A DNA stretch of 44,834 bases, taken from Akkermansia sp. Its GTDB lineage: Bacteria > Verrucomicrobiota > Verrucomicrobiia > Verrucomicrobiales > Akkermansiaceae. Where the stretch lies: assembly GCA_017415995.1 (NCBI GenBank), contig JAFQDN010000044.1, positions 1 through 44,834 of the forward strand. The letters are read 5' to 3'. Positions 31,956 to 41,030 of the stretch are shown piece by piece. The stretch's first letter is position 1. The number at the start of each line of letters is the position of its first letter. The position numbers and the translations under genes are program-made. The notes beneath the pieces were generated by a model. That model did no database searches. It had not been told where the DNA came from and saw nothing but the letters and a program-made list of their open reading frames with translations.

Positions 31956-33737
31956 ATGAAATACGACACATTACCGACCATCGGCATACGCCCGACGATT
32001 GACGGTCGTCGTCTCGGCGTTCGTGAATCACTGGAAGACCAGACCATGAACATGGCCAAGGCTGCCGCCGCCCTCATTGAGGCTAACGTAACCCACGCCA
32101 ACGGTCAACCCGTTAAGTGCGTAATTGCCGACACCACCATCGGCGGTCCTGCAGAGGCAGCCGCCTGCAACCAGAAGTTCGCAGAGAACAACGTAGGCTG
32201 CTCCCTGATTGTGACCCCCTGTTGGTGCTACATTACAGAGACTTTTGAAACTGATGCCACCACACCCAAAGCCATTTGGGGCTTCAACGGCACGGAACGT
32301 CCCGGCGCCGTCTACTTGGCAGCAGCCCTCGCCGGCTATGCGCAGAAGGGAGTGCCTGCATTCTCCATCTATGGGCACGACGTACAGGATGCAGATGACA
32401 CCACCATTCCCGAGGACGTAGCAGAGAAGATTCTGCGTTTCGCCCGTGCCGGCCTCACCGTAGCAACGCTGCGTGGCAAAGGCTATCTTTCCATCGGTGG
32501 CTGCTCCATGGGCATTGCCGGCTCCATTCTCGACCACTCCTTCTGGGAAGCCTACTTGGGCATGCGCGTACAGCCGGTTGACATGACCGAAGTACGCCGC
32601 CGTATGGAACTGGGTATTTATGACAAGGCAGAGTTCGACCTGGCCATGGAGTGGGCCAAGAAGTATGTAAAGATTGGTCCGGATCGCAATCGCCCCGACT
32701 TGGTACTCTCCCCGGAGGAGAAGGAGCGCACCCTGCGTGAGAGCATCCTGATGACCATCATCTTCCGCGATATGATGCACGGCAATCCCTACCTCAAGAC
32801 CATCGATCGCGAGGAGGAAGGCTTGGGCTTCAACGCCATTTGCGGTGGTTTCCAAGGTCAGCGTCACTGGACAGACTTCTATCCCAACGGTGACATGGCA
32901 GAATCTCTGCTCAACAGCACCTTCGACTGGAACGGACCGCGCGAGGCAATTCCCTTTGCTACGGAGAATGACGCCATGAACGGCGTGTGCATGCTCCTGC
33001 TGCACCAGCTTACCGGCCGCGCCGCCTGCTTCTCTGATATCCGCACCTACTGGAGTCCCGCAGCCGTGAAGCGCGTGACGGGTTACACCATGGAGGGCTT
33101 GGCTAAGGACGGCATCATGCACCTTATCAACTCCGGTTCCACGGCATTGGACGGCAACATGCACTCCACTGCTCCCGATGGCACCCCCATCATGAAGAAG
33201 ACCGGTGAAACCACACAGGCTGATATTGAGGCCATGATGGGAGCCTCCGAGTGGTGCCCTGCCAACCGCGAGTACTTCCGTGGCGGTGGCTATTCCCTGC
33301 ACTTCGTCTCCAAGGGCAATGTTCCCGTAACCATGATTCGCATGAACCTCGTGAAAGGCCAAGGTCCTGTACTCACTATCGTAGAGGGCTGGACCTGCGA
33401 CCTCCCGCAGGATGTGAATGACAAGCTCGACCAGCGCACCGACCCGGGTTGGCCCACCACTTGGTTTGCCCCGCGCCTTACCGGCAAGGGTGGCTTCAAG
33501 GATGTATACACCGTGATGGCCAACATGGGTGCCAACCACGGTGCTTGGACCTATGGGCACATCGGAGCTGACATCATCACCTTGGCATCCATGCTCCGCA
33601 TCCCCGTATACGCTCACAACGTACCCGAGGATAAGGTATACCGCCCCGCCGCTTGGGATCTGTTCGGCACCGCCGACCCCGAGGGTGCAGACTTCCGCGC
33701 CTGCGCTAACTTCGGCCCCATTTACGGGAAGTATTAA
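31956..33737 (+). CDS. fucI: L-fucose isomerase
   Basis: This is a 593-residue cytoplasmic enzyme that interconverts L-fucose and L-fuculose with a divalent metal. The active-site positions of E. coli FucI fall at identical numbers: E337 in [10 protein letters not shown]361 in CFSDIRTYW and H528 in GANHGAW. Other strong segments are [19 protein letters not shown] and FDWNGPRE. Length matches E. coli (591). It is followed by a perfect hairpin and then, unusually, a glycosyltransferase gene before fucK. Confidence 0.97.
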   Translation: MKYDTLPTIGIRPTIDGRRLGVRESLEDQTMNMAKAAAALIEANVTHANGQPVKCVIADTTIGGPAEAAACNQKFAENNVGCSLIVTPCWCYITETFETDATTPKAIWGFNGTERPGAVYLAAALAGYAQKGVPAFSIYGHDVQDADDTTIPEDVAEKILRFARAGLTVATLRGKGYLSIGGCSMGIAGSILDHSFWEAYLGMRVQPVDMTEVRRRMELGIYDKAEFDLAMEWAKKYVKIGPDRNRPDLVLSPEEKERTLRESILMTIIFRDMMHGNPYLKTIDREEEGLGFNAICGGFQGQRHWTDFYPNGDMAESLLNSTFDWNGPREAIPFATENDAMNGVCMLLLHQLTGRAACFSDIRTYWSPAAVKRVTGYTMEGLAKDGIMHLINSGSTALDGNMHSTAPDGTPIMKKTGETTQADIEAMMGASEWCPANREYFRGGGYSLHFVSKGNVPVTMIRMNLVKGQGPVLTIVEGWTCDLPQDVNDKLDQRTDPGWPTTWFAPRLTGKGGFKDVYTVMANMGANHGAWTYGHIGADIITLASMLRIPVYAHNVPEDKVYRPAAWDLFGTADPEGADFRACANFGPIYGKY

Positions 33738-33759
33738 AGAGTTTCATCTTAATACTCAT

Positions 33760-33788
33760 CCCCGGTCGGTTATTATAACCGACCGGGG
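33760..33788. repeat. Perfect inverted repeat after fucI
   Basis: A 13-bp perfect stem CCCCGGTCGGTTA / TAACCGACCGGGG with loop TTA lies between the fucI stop and the next gene. There is no T-run, so it is not a standard terminator. It may stabilise the upstream mRNA or lower readthrough into the glycosyltransferase. Confidence 0.7.
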
Positions 33789-33802
33789 AATCAGCCAAAG
33801 CC

Positions 33803-34918
33803 GTGCCCCCCAGATACAAAAAGGTTTACTGTTGCACACCGGTTGCATTTCACGCGAATGACAGATTCTTCATTCGCGACACGGGATTAATCTCTCGCAC
33901 TTTGCTGTCTATGGGCATAGAAAGCAAGTGCATCATGCCTTTGCCTTATTATGAAGATGATCAGCGAGAAGGCGTAATCCGAACAGAATATAAAAACTTG
34001 GAATCCGCCAAATGGTGGCAAGAAATCGGAATAGATGCTGTTATCTTATACTCTTGGGGGGCTCCCAGATACAGAAAAATTGCAAGAGCCATACGACAAG
34101 CTAACCTGAAACTGGTAATCCATATGGATTCGTCAGGGGATTTCGTTGGTGATTTCCCCCCCGGAACTTCGTGGTGGACTAAGGTTAAACGCCACATTCG
34201 CACCAAAGCAGAGGATTTTTTCCGCTCCGGCCATCTCAAACAAGCAGATGTCATCACCATCTGTCCCACCGCAGCTCAAGCAATCAGCCAAAAGCTATTT
34301 TTCGGAAAATGGGTTCAGGACAAATGCTTCCCCATGCCCTGCCCGGTTTCTCCTGATTGCAAATATGAAGGGGGAGAAAAAAAAGATATCATATTATGCA
34401 TCGGCAGGTGGAATGACACGTTCCAAAAGCGACCGGAACTACTTCAAGCTTGCTTAGACACGTTGTACAGAAAGGGTTGTACAGCAGAAACGAGGATATA
34501 CGGCACAATCACAGACACACTCCGAGCATGGCACAACTCCTTGCCTACAGAGATATCCTCGAAAATTAAGTTGGAGGGCTACACTCAAAACCATTTGTTA
34601 AGGCAGCAGTACAATCTGGCAAAAATACTCCTCTGTACTTCTCTCTATGAAAGCTCGCATATAGTTTCTGCAGAAGCGCTCTGTTGCGGATGTTCCGTAG
34701 TAACATGTAACAGACCTGTTTCCTTGTGTGATTTACACTGGTACACATCTCAACGATCAGGCACAATCTCAGATAAAGATACAGCCGAATCCCTAGCGGA
34801 TGCTGTCATTAGCGAACTGCTGTTGTGGGCTCAAGGCAAAAGAAACCCACACGATATAGCTGCAGCATGGCAACCGCATTTCCATGCAGATAAAGTTTTC
34901 AACTCAATATTCAGTTAA
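33803..34918 (+). CDS. Glycosyltransferase (GT4-like) inside the fucose operon
   Basis: This is a 371-residue protein with a GT-B-like pattern. It starts with GTG at 33803 (MPPRYKKVYCCTPVAF). Paired with the product of 38974-40086 it shares long blocks: FFIRDTGLIS, SK-x-IMPLP, DAVILYSWG-x-PRY, ARAIR, the C-terminal E-x7-E motif in ESSHIVSAEALCCG, HWYT-x-Q-x-SG and RNPH-x-IA-x-WQP. A retaining glycosyltransferase role is likely; donor and acceptor are unknown. The start is 65 bases after fucI and the stop lies 6 bases before fucK, so it is co-transcribed with sugar-use genes. Base composition is more AT-rich than in fucI and fucK, suggesting later insertion. Confidence 0.85.
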   Translation: MPPRYKKVYCCTPVAFHANDRFFIRDTGLISRTLLSMGIESKCIMPLPYYEDDQREGVIRTEYKNLESAKWWQEIGIDAVILYSWGAPRYRKIARAIRQANLKLVIHMDSSGDFVGDFPPGTSWWTKVKRHIRTKAEDFFRSGHLKQADVITICPTAAQAISQKLFFGKWVQDKCFPMPCPVSPDCKYEGGEKKDIILCIGRWNDTFQKRPELLQACLDTLYRKGCTAETRIYGTITDTLRAWHNSLPTEISSKIKLEGYTQNHLLRQQYNLAKILLCTSLYESSHIVSAEALCCGCSVVTCNRPVSLCDLHWYTSQRSGTISDKDTAESLADAVISELLLWAQGKRNPHDIAAAWQPHFHADKVFNSIFS

Positions 34919-34924
34919 CTCACC

Positions 34925-36349
34925 ATGTCATACGTACTTTGTTTAGACTGCGGCGCGACTAATGTGCGCGCCATCATTGTGGACGACAAGGGTAACCTTG
35001 TTGCCAAAGCCAGCCAACCCAATTCCACTGATACAGGAGCAGAAAATGCGCAGTATCACGTTTGGAACGCGGACAGAATCCTCAACCAACTGGCAGAGTG
35101 TGCCCGCAAAATCCTGCCGGAAGTAGATGCGACTCAGGTAAAGGGCATCACCATCACTACCTTCGGTGTAGACGGCGCATTGGTTGACGAACAGGGCGAA
35201 TTGCTCTACCCTGTCATCTCTTGGAAATGCCCCCGCACCGCCGAGGTGATGAAAAACATCGACAAATATATGCCGCAGCGTAAGCTCAATGAGCTCTCCG
35301 GCGTAGGTGAGTTTGCATTCAACACCCTTTACAAGCTCATTTGGTTGAAAGAAAACCGCCCCGAGCTTCTGGAGAAGGCACACGCTTGGCTGTTCATTTC
35401 AAACATTCTTGCCCACCGTCTTACCGGCGTGATGGCTACCGACCGCACCATGGCCGGCACCTCTCAAATAACGGATCTGACAACCGGTGACTGGAGTGAC
35501 GAAATCTTGGCAACATTGGGCATCAGCAAATCCCTTTTCCCGCCGATGGTAGATGCAGGTGAGGTCATCGGGCATCTCACACCGGCAGCCTGCGAGCTGC
35601 TGGGGCTGCCATGCTCCGTTCCCGTGGTATCCACAGGTCACGACACTCAGTTTGCTCTCTTCGGCAGCGGCGTAAAAGAAAACCAGCCTTTCCTTTCCAG
35701 TGGCACGTGGGAAATCCTGATGCTCCGCACAGCAAAGGCTGCGCTCGAAGCCGACGACTACGCAGCAGGCGCTACCGTGGAGTACGACAGCAAGGCAGGC
35801 TTGCTCAATCCCGGACTGCAGTGGATTGCTAGCGGCATCATCGAATGGGTGAAGGCTACCTGTTACAATGGAGAGAACTATGACACAATGGATGCCGAAG
35901 CCGCAGCCATCCCCCCCGGTTGCGACGGCGTAAAACTCATCCCCAACTTCTTACCCAGCGATGCGGTTCCCGGCAGCATTGAGGGACTCATCCTCGGTCG
36001 CACACGCGGTCACATCTATCGCGCAGCGATGGAAGCCCTGACACTGCGACTCAAGAACCGCTTGGAGAAGCTGGAAAAAGTAGGCGGTTTCAAAGCAACT
36101 GAGCTTCTGCTGGTAGGAGGTGGAGCCCGTAACAAGATTTGGACGCAGATGAGAGCAGACATCCTTGGTCTGCCCATCTTGGTATCCAAGGTATCGGAGA
36201 GCACGGTTCTCGGTGCCGCCATGTATGCATTCTCCGGCGCGGGAGTTTATGCTTCCCCCGACGCCTGCCGCGACGCCTTCGCCATCGAGTACGAAACCAC
36301 GTTCCCCGGCGAACAGCAGGTGATGTATTCGGAGCTTTCCAAACAGTAA
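34925..36349 (+). CDS. fucK: L-fuculokinase
   Basis: This is a 474-residue FGGY-family kinase that phosphorylates L-fuculose at C1. It agrees with E. coli FucK across the whole length: LDCGATNVRAI, GITITTFGVDGALVD, PVISWKCPRTAEVM, SGVGEFAFNTLYKLIWLKEN, TMAGTSQITDL, GHDTQFALFGSG, SSGTWEIL and ELLLVGGGARN. These match too closely for rhamnulokinase or xylulokinase. The operon lacks fucA (fuculose-phosphate aldolase), which must lie elsewhere. The operon ends in a strong terminator. Confidence 0.95.
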   Translation: MSYVLCLDCGATNVRAIIVDDKGNLVAKASQPNSTDTGAENAQYHVWNADRILNQLAECARKILPEVDATQVKGITITTFGVDGALVDEQGELLYPVISWKCPRTAEVMKNIDKYMPQRKLNELSGVGEFAFNTLYKLIWLKENRPELLEKAHAWLFISNILAHRLTGVMATDRTMAGTSQITDLTTGDWSDEILATLGISKSLFPPMVDAGEVIGHLTPAACELLGLPCSVPVVSTGHDTQFALFGSGVKENQPFLSSGTWEILMLRTAKAALEADDYAAGATVEYDSKAGLLNPGLQWIASGIIEWVKATCYNGENYDTMDAEAAAIPPGCDGVKLIPNFLPSDAVPGSIEGLILGRTRGHIYRAAMEALTLRLKNRLEKLEKVGGFKATELLLVGGGARNKIWTQMRADILGLPILVSKVSESTVLGAAMYAFSGAGVYASPDACRDAFAIEYETTFPGEQQVMYSELSKQ

Positions 36350-36396
36350 CATTCAATCCTTGAAACTATAGTATTTTCGCAATATGCTTAATGGAA

Positions 36397-36442
36397 GGGT
36401 CAACTATGAAGATATTTTGTTTTCATAGTTGACCCATTTTTT
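36397..36442 (+). terminator. Terminator after the fucose operon
   Basis: A 14-bp perfect stem GGGTCAACTATGAA/TTCATAGTTGACCC with an 11-base loop is followed by ATTTTTT. Confidence 0.9.
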
Positions 36443-36502
36443 CAAAAATAATGAGTTCGCTCAATCCAAAGCAAGCAATCAAATATCAAACGTACTTGCA
36501 TC

Positions 36503-37600
36503 ATGGAAATTAAAGTCCTTACCTTACCATTTAATGACAATTATGGGGGCATACTTCAAGCCGCGGCATTGCAATACTATATACGAGGGCTTGGATATAA
36601 TGTGAGCCACTTTAAATGGATTCCCGTACAAGAATTAAAAAAAAGATTGGGGTGGTTACTTTTCTATGCTAAGAACAGGATATTTCCTCGTTTTTTGGCA
36701 AAACTCATGAAAGGGAAAGCCTGCTTATTTCGTTCCTTTATAAACGCGAATATTACAGAAACACAACTGTGTTTTAATCCTTACAAGCAGTCCTTCTCTG
36801 ACAATGTACGGTGGATTGTGGGCAGTGATCAAGTCTGGCGATTTCCAAACACTATGGGTGCTGATTTTTGGTTCCTCGGTTTCTTGCCAAAATCCTTGCG
36901 ACAGAGAAGTTTTTCGTACGCGGCATCGTTCGGTGATTCAGCATGGAACTTATCCCCTGATTGGACAAGTAAAGTAAAAGATTTAGCAAAAGATATGCAA
37001 GCTGTTTCTCTGCGCGAAAAAGACGCATTAAGGCTCTGTAAACATTACCTCGAGATTAATAGCAAGCATGTTCCAGACCCTACATTGTTACTTTCTGCAG
37101 AAGATTACGAATCCATGGCAGAAAAGAGCAAAAGTAACTACCCAAAAGATTATTGTGGAGACTATATTTCATATTACATTTTAGACATGACACCGGAAAA
37201 GCAGCAATATTTACATACTCTTTCAATCAAGCTGCATATGCCTTTAGTTAATATGATGTATAACCCTCTGATGGATTCAAAACTTATTCTAAAACGCCCC
37301 ATAGAACAGTGGTTAGATGTTATCAAAAATGCAAAATTCATGGTAACGGATTCTTTCCATGGATGCGTATTTTCCATCATATATCAGACTAATTTTGTCG
37401 TTTTTAACAACAAGAAAAGAGGGGCATCTCGATTTGTATCCCTTTTGTCTACGCTCAAGCTTGAAAATCGCATGGTAAATGAAACTGATAGTCCAACAAG
37501 TGAAATTATATCAAAGGAATCATGGGATATAGTGAACAATTTACTGGAAAAAGTGAAATCAGAAGGCAAGACTTTCATAATTGAAAACATAAACAAATAG
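36503..37600 (+). CDS. Polysaccharide pyruvyl transferase
   Basis: This is a 365-residue protein of the polysaccharide pyruvyl transferase family, which adds a pyruvate ketal from phosphoenolpyruvate to a sugar of a surface polymer. Diagnostic parts are NDNYGGILQAAALQYYIRGL at the start, WIVGSDQVWRFP in the middle, SYAASFG, and the late MVTDSFHGCVFSIIY motif. Base composition is strikingly AT-rich next to fucK. The gene is followed by the ferredoxin-like F420H2-dehydrogenase-beta homologue after 4 bases; these two families are often found side by side in polysaccharide clusters. No promoter was clear to me in the 154-base gap after the fucK terminator. Confidence 0.9.
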   Translation: MEIKVLTLPFNDNYGGILQAAALQYYIRGLGYNVSHFKWIPVQELKKRLGWLLFYAKNRIFPRFLAKLMKGKACLFRSFINANITETQLCFNPYKQSFSDNVRWIVGSDQVWRFPNTMGADFWFLGFLPKSLRQRSFSYAASFGDSAWNLSPDWTSKVKDLAKDMQAVSLREKDALRLCKHYLEINSKHVPDPTLLLSAEDYESMAEKSKSNYPKDYCGDYISYYILDMTPEKQQYLHTLSIKLHMPLVNMMYNPLMDSKLILKRPIEQWLDVIKNAKFMVTDSFHGCVFSIIYQTNFVVFNNKKRGASRFVSLLSTLKLENRMVNETDSPTSEIISKESWDIVNNLLEKVKSEGKTFIIENINK

Positions 37601-37604
37601 CAAC

Positions 37605-38807
37605 ATGTCTGAAACACCAATAAAATGCAATGTCTCACCAGCTCCCGAATTGTGTACCGGATGCGGGCTCTGTGCGGATTTATGCCCTACTCAAGCTATA
37701 AAAATCACATGGAGCAATGAAGGGTTTCTCATCCCTACAATTAACCGTGAGCAATGCATAAACTGTGGCAAATGTTTAAACAAGTGTATAGCATTAGAGC
37801 AAACGACGAAAAAACAGGATGGTAAGCCGATGCGAGTATGCGCGGGCTGGAGTAAAGATTCAGATTCGCTGAAAGCCAGCTCCAGTGGTGGTATATTTGC
37901 AGCATTGGCAAAAATGATACTGAAACAGGGTGGCTGCGTGTTTGGCGTAGCATGGAAAGACACACTGAATGCTCACTTCATCAAGGCAGAAAATGAACAA
38001 GAACTTCTCCCCTTATTAGGCTCTAAATATGTTCAAGCTCACACGCAGGGCATCTACAAAAGTGTAAAAAGAGAACTAGAATCAGGGAGAGCTGTACTTT
38101 TCTCAGGAACGCCATGCCAAGTACACGCATTACGCACATTTTTAACAAAAGAATACGCCAATTTATTTACGGTAGACATTGTATGCCATGGCGTTCCGTC
38201 TCATTTATTAATAGAAAAATACTATGAATACTGCAATAAAGGGGAATCAACACTCGTCAACATTCACTTCCGTAGCAAGACTCGAGGCTGGCAAAGTTTC
38301 CATGTGCAACGCACATACGAGAATGGAAAAAAAAGCCTGCATCCTATATACGAAGATCCTTATATGAGGATGTTCCTATCTGATCGAATTCTCAACAAAT
38401 CCTGTTATAAATGTCAATATCTGAGTCATCCTAGAGAAGGAGATATTACACTTGGAGATTTTTGGGGAGTGGAAAAATACCACTCTGATTGGCCTATAGA
38501 AAATGGGATATCAGCAATTTTGGCAAATTCTCCAAAGGGTATATCTCTGTTAGATATGTTATCTATGTCTATGAATCTTTACGATGAACCATACGAACAT
38601 CTAATACCACATCAAGGCGGATTTCAAAGACATCTTGAACTACCCAAAGACAGGAGTAACATTCTTAAACGGCTTCAGCAAGAAGCTCTAGAAAAAACAA
38701 TCGTATATACCTGTGACTGGGTGAAAATAGGACCGTTTATGAAAATAAACCGCCAGTGGCGCATATACAAATGGCTGCGACAATTAAAACGATGGTTAAA
38801 AAAATGA
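37605..38807 (+). CDS. F420H2-dehydrogenase beta-like ferredoxin protein of polysaccharide locus
   Basis: This is a 400-residue protein. Two 4Fe-4S clusters open it (CTGCGLCADLCPTQAI and CINCGKCLNKC). The F420 hydrogenase/dehydrogenase beta-subunit type domain follows: SSGGIFAALAKMIL, LFSGTPCQVHALR, DIVCHGVPS, and DITLGDFWGVEKYH after a CYKCQY pair. In Bacteroidetes and Firmicutes polysaccharide clusters, this family accompanies pyruvyl transferases; its exact reaction is not settled. There is no reason to expect F420 here. It shares the AT-rich composition of the previous gene and ends with a very basic tail. Confidence 0.85.
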   Translation: MSETPIKCNVSPAPELCTGCGLCADLCPTQAIKITWSNEGFLIPTINREQCINCGKCLNKCIALEQTTKKQDGKPMRVCAGWSKDSDSLKASSSGGIFAALAKMILKQGGCVFGVAWKDTLNAHFIKAENEQELLPLLGSKYVQAHTQGIYKSVKRELESGRAVLFSGTPCQVHALRTFLTKEYANLFTVDIVCHGVPSHLLIEKYYEYCNKGESTLVNIHFRSKTRGWQSFHVQRTYENGKKSLHPIYEDPYMRMFLSDRILNKSCYKCQYLSHPREGDITLGDFWGVEKYHSDWPIENGISAILANSPKGISLLDMLSMSMNLYDEPYEHLIPHQGGFQRHLELPKDRSNILKRLQQEALEKTIVYTCDWVKIGPFMKINRQWRIYKWLRQLKRWLKK

Positions 38808-38845
38808 AAGCTCACCAAATAAATATGTCCGTATTTCGAAAAGAC

Positions 38846-38874
38846 TTGCAAATCAGCAAATAAACAGGTAGTAT
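38846..38874 (+). promoter_or_regulatory. Candidate promoter for the second glycosyltransferase operon
   Basis: TTGCAA (38846-38851), a 17-base spacer and TAGTAT (38869-38874). The leader of about 95 bases includes a CATCAT/ATGATG hairpin with a 7-base loop at about 38901-38919. Confidence 0.45.
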
Positions 38875-38973
38875 AAGGTCGAGGCATTGCACACCAGATT
38901 CATCATTTAAGATATGATGTGCGAAGTCCTCATGTTTTCAATTAGCCAAACCTAAGAACAATCAAACAAAAGT

Positions 38974-40086
38974 ATGAACACCACTCATCGCAGAAAAATT
39001 TACACCTGCACTCCGGTGGCGTTTCATGCTGACGATTGGTTTTTCATCAGAGATACGGGGCTTATCTCTGCCACGCTGAGGAGCTTGGGGGTAGACAGCA
39101 AAACCATCATGCCGCTCCCGTGGTATGATGGGGACAAGCAGGAGCATGTCATACGCACGATGCCGGCAAGCTTGCGCTCCGTTCAGTGGTGGAAGGAGCA
39201 AGAGGTGGATGCAGTCATTCTCTACTCTTGGGGAGACCCACGCTACACGCTTGTAGCCAGAGCCATTCGAAAAGCCGGTATCAAGCTAATTATTCACTTG
39301 GACTTCAACGGGCATGATTTTACCCCCATCACCAAATTTCCGCGCAGACTCCGCGCCTACGTCATCAACAAGCTCCGCGCCCTACACCTCAGCTACGCCC
39401 ACACCATTACCGCCCCTCCCACGGCAGATGCACTCCTGCGCAACAACCCATACTATGGCCCCCGCATTGCGGACAAACTTCATCCTTTCGTTACCCCGGT
39501 AGCACCACATTTTCGGTACGACGGCAGCACAAAAGCCCCGATTGTACTTTGCATCGGCAACTGGACACTTTCGGTAAAGCGCCCGGACTTCATGCGCCGA
39601 ACCGTCGCGGAGCTTACGGCACGTCACTCGGAGGTGCAAGTACACATCTACGGCAAAACGGACGCGGCCTGCACGGATTGGCACAACGCACTCCCGACAT
39701 CTCAAAAAGAACGAATACAGCTCACCGGATTCGTCGACAACTCAAACTTACCGAGCATTTACAACCAAGCGTCTATCTGTCTCTGCACATCAGAAAGTGA
39801 AGGCACCCACATATCCTCAGCTGAGGCCTTGTGCTGCGGTTGCACCATTGTCACCACAAGTCGCCCGAAGCAGCTCCCCATGGTACATTGGTACACCACA
39901 CAAAATTCCGGGCGCATTGCGACGGAAGACACGCCTCAAGCACTCGCTACGGCCATCATAGATGAACTGCAAGCTTGGCAACACGGTGAACGCAACCCTC
40001 ATACAATAGCAAAAACTTGGCAACCGCTTTTCCTGGCAGACCTCGCCTTAACCAAACTTTTCAACATGACCTCACCTCATGCATAA
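38974..40086 (+). CDS. Glycosyltransferase (GT4-like), paralogue of the fucose-operon enzyme
   Basis: This is a 370-residue protein related over its whole length to the product of 33803-34918. The shared blocks include TPVAFHADDWFFIRDTGLIS, DAVILYSWGDPRY and the E-x7-E motif ESEGTHISSAEALCCG. Composition is more like the chromosome than that of the fucose-operon copy. It is probably the polymer-building member of the pair, being in a polysaccharide locus. Its last 8 bases overlap the start of the PEP-CTERM gene, suggesting coupled translation of a sugar-transfer enzyme and an anchored surface protein. Confidence 0.87.
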   Translation: MNTTHRRKIYTCTPVAFHADDWFFIRDTGLISATLRSLGVDSKTIMPLPWYDGDKQEHVIRTMPASLRSVQWWKEQEVDAVILYSWGDPRYTLVARAIRKAGIKLIIHLDFNGHDFTPITKFPRRLRAYVINKLRALHLSYAHTITAPPTADALLRNNPYYGPRIADKLHPFVTPVAPHFRYDGSTKAPIVLCIGNWTLSVKRPDFMRRTVAELTARHSEVQVHIYGKTDAACTDWHNALPTSQKERIQLTGFVDNSNLPSIYNQASICLCTSESEGTHISSAEALCCGCTIVTTSRPKQLPMVHWYTTQNSGRIATEDTPQALATAIIDELQAWQHGERNPHTIAKTWQPLFLADLALTKLFNMTSPHA

Positions 40087-41005
40087 TATCCCCGCGCCCG
40101 CACTCATTTGCTCCCTTGCCCCTATTTGCGTAGGAGCAGCTGCGCACGCTGTCGATATTAAGACAGACACAACCTACACAACGAAACCTACGAGCACTCT
40201 GTACGTAACCGTTGCGGGCGTCAAACTCAACATCGCGTTGTCTGAGGATACAACTCTCACCAATACAGTCAGGGGAAAAGACGGTTCAATTATCCAATTC
40301 AGCAACGCATCATCAGAAAAAGCCATTACGTACACCTACGCTTCAAATAATGCTGTCGCGCTTGACACCATCGAGTTAATCCTTGGCTCTCTCATCATCG
40401 GCGATGCAAATGATGCCTACTCCACATCGCTGGTCTTCAAGGAGGCTTCTGCTTCTTTCTCCATCGGGCAAGATTTAATTCTGTACGGCAATTCTCATCT
40501 CTCCACCAACGCACTCACAACCTCCTACGCCACCGTTCAAGGGCATCTGAAAAGTCTGCGTAATGCAGCATCATTTTCCGCACAAGAGGCATCGTCTGCC
40601 GAACCAACGCTGGGCATATCCCTTAATCTCACACAACTGCAGGCTTTAACCATAGAGCAATCTATTGATTTGAATTCCCACAACATTCAAATCGGCAAAA
40701 AGGAGCGTACTGAGCTCATTTCACTGTCACTTGCAGCAGACCTCGTTCGTGAGGATTCTGCATACACCCTCTTCACCGGCATTAACTCCTTGGATTTATG
40801 GGGAACAACCATCAGTAAGGGTACCACCTACAGCGCAGCGGACTATTTCTCCTCCGAGTACATCAACGAAAACACCACCCTCACCTACACCAATGACGGA
40901 GCACTCATCCTCACCGGGCTCAATCCGCTTGTCCCGGAACCCGGCGCTGCAACCCTGAGCTTCCTTGCCCTCACAACCCTCACCATGCGCAGAAGACGAA
41001 AATAA
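40079..41005 (+). CDS. PEP-CTERM surface protein made only of the stalk module
   Basis: This is a 308-residue secreted protein. It has an N-terminal hydrophobic signal (1-24, ending GAAAHA, with few positive charges) and a C-terminal anchor NPLVPEPGAATLSFLALTT with MRRRRK at the end, which an exosortase would process. The body matches the last 300 residues of the 738-residue IdeS-like protein: EDTTLTNTVRGKDGSIIQF there is DTVLTGQISGESGSTIQF, and SLIIGDANDA there is TLVIGDSQDT. It therefore is a protease-free stalk. Function unknown. The start overlaps the glycosyltransferase stop by 8 bases. The exosortase gene is not in this window. Confidence 0.83.
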   Translation: MHNIPAPALICSLAPICVGAAAHAVDIKTDTTYTTKPTSTLYVTVAGVKLNIALSEDTTLTNTVRGKDGSIIQFSNASSEKAITYTYASNNAVALDTIELILGSLIIGDANDAYSTSLVFKEASASFSIGQDLILYGNSHLSTNALTTSYATVQGHLKSLRNAASFSAQEASSAEPTLGISLNLTQLQALTIEQSIDLNSHNIQIGKKERTELISLSLAADLVREDSAYTLFTGINSLDLWGTTISKGTTYSAADYFSSEYINENTTLTYTNDGALILTGLNPLVPEPGAATLSFLALTTLTMRRRRK

Positions 41006-41030
41006 ATCAGAACTCGCACCTTCCGTCCAA

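Noticed and set aside
32028..33617. 529-codon open frame antisense to fucI
   Set aside because: It mirrors the codon pattern of fucI, which has all family motifs and exact active-site positions. Its translation is Gly/Val/His-rich with no recognisable fold.
33760..33788. Hairpin after fucI as a Rho-independent terminator
   Set aside because: Very stable, but no T-run follows on either strand.
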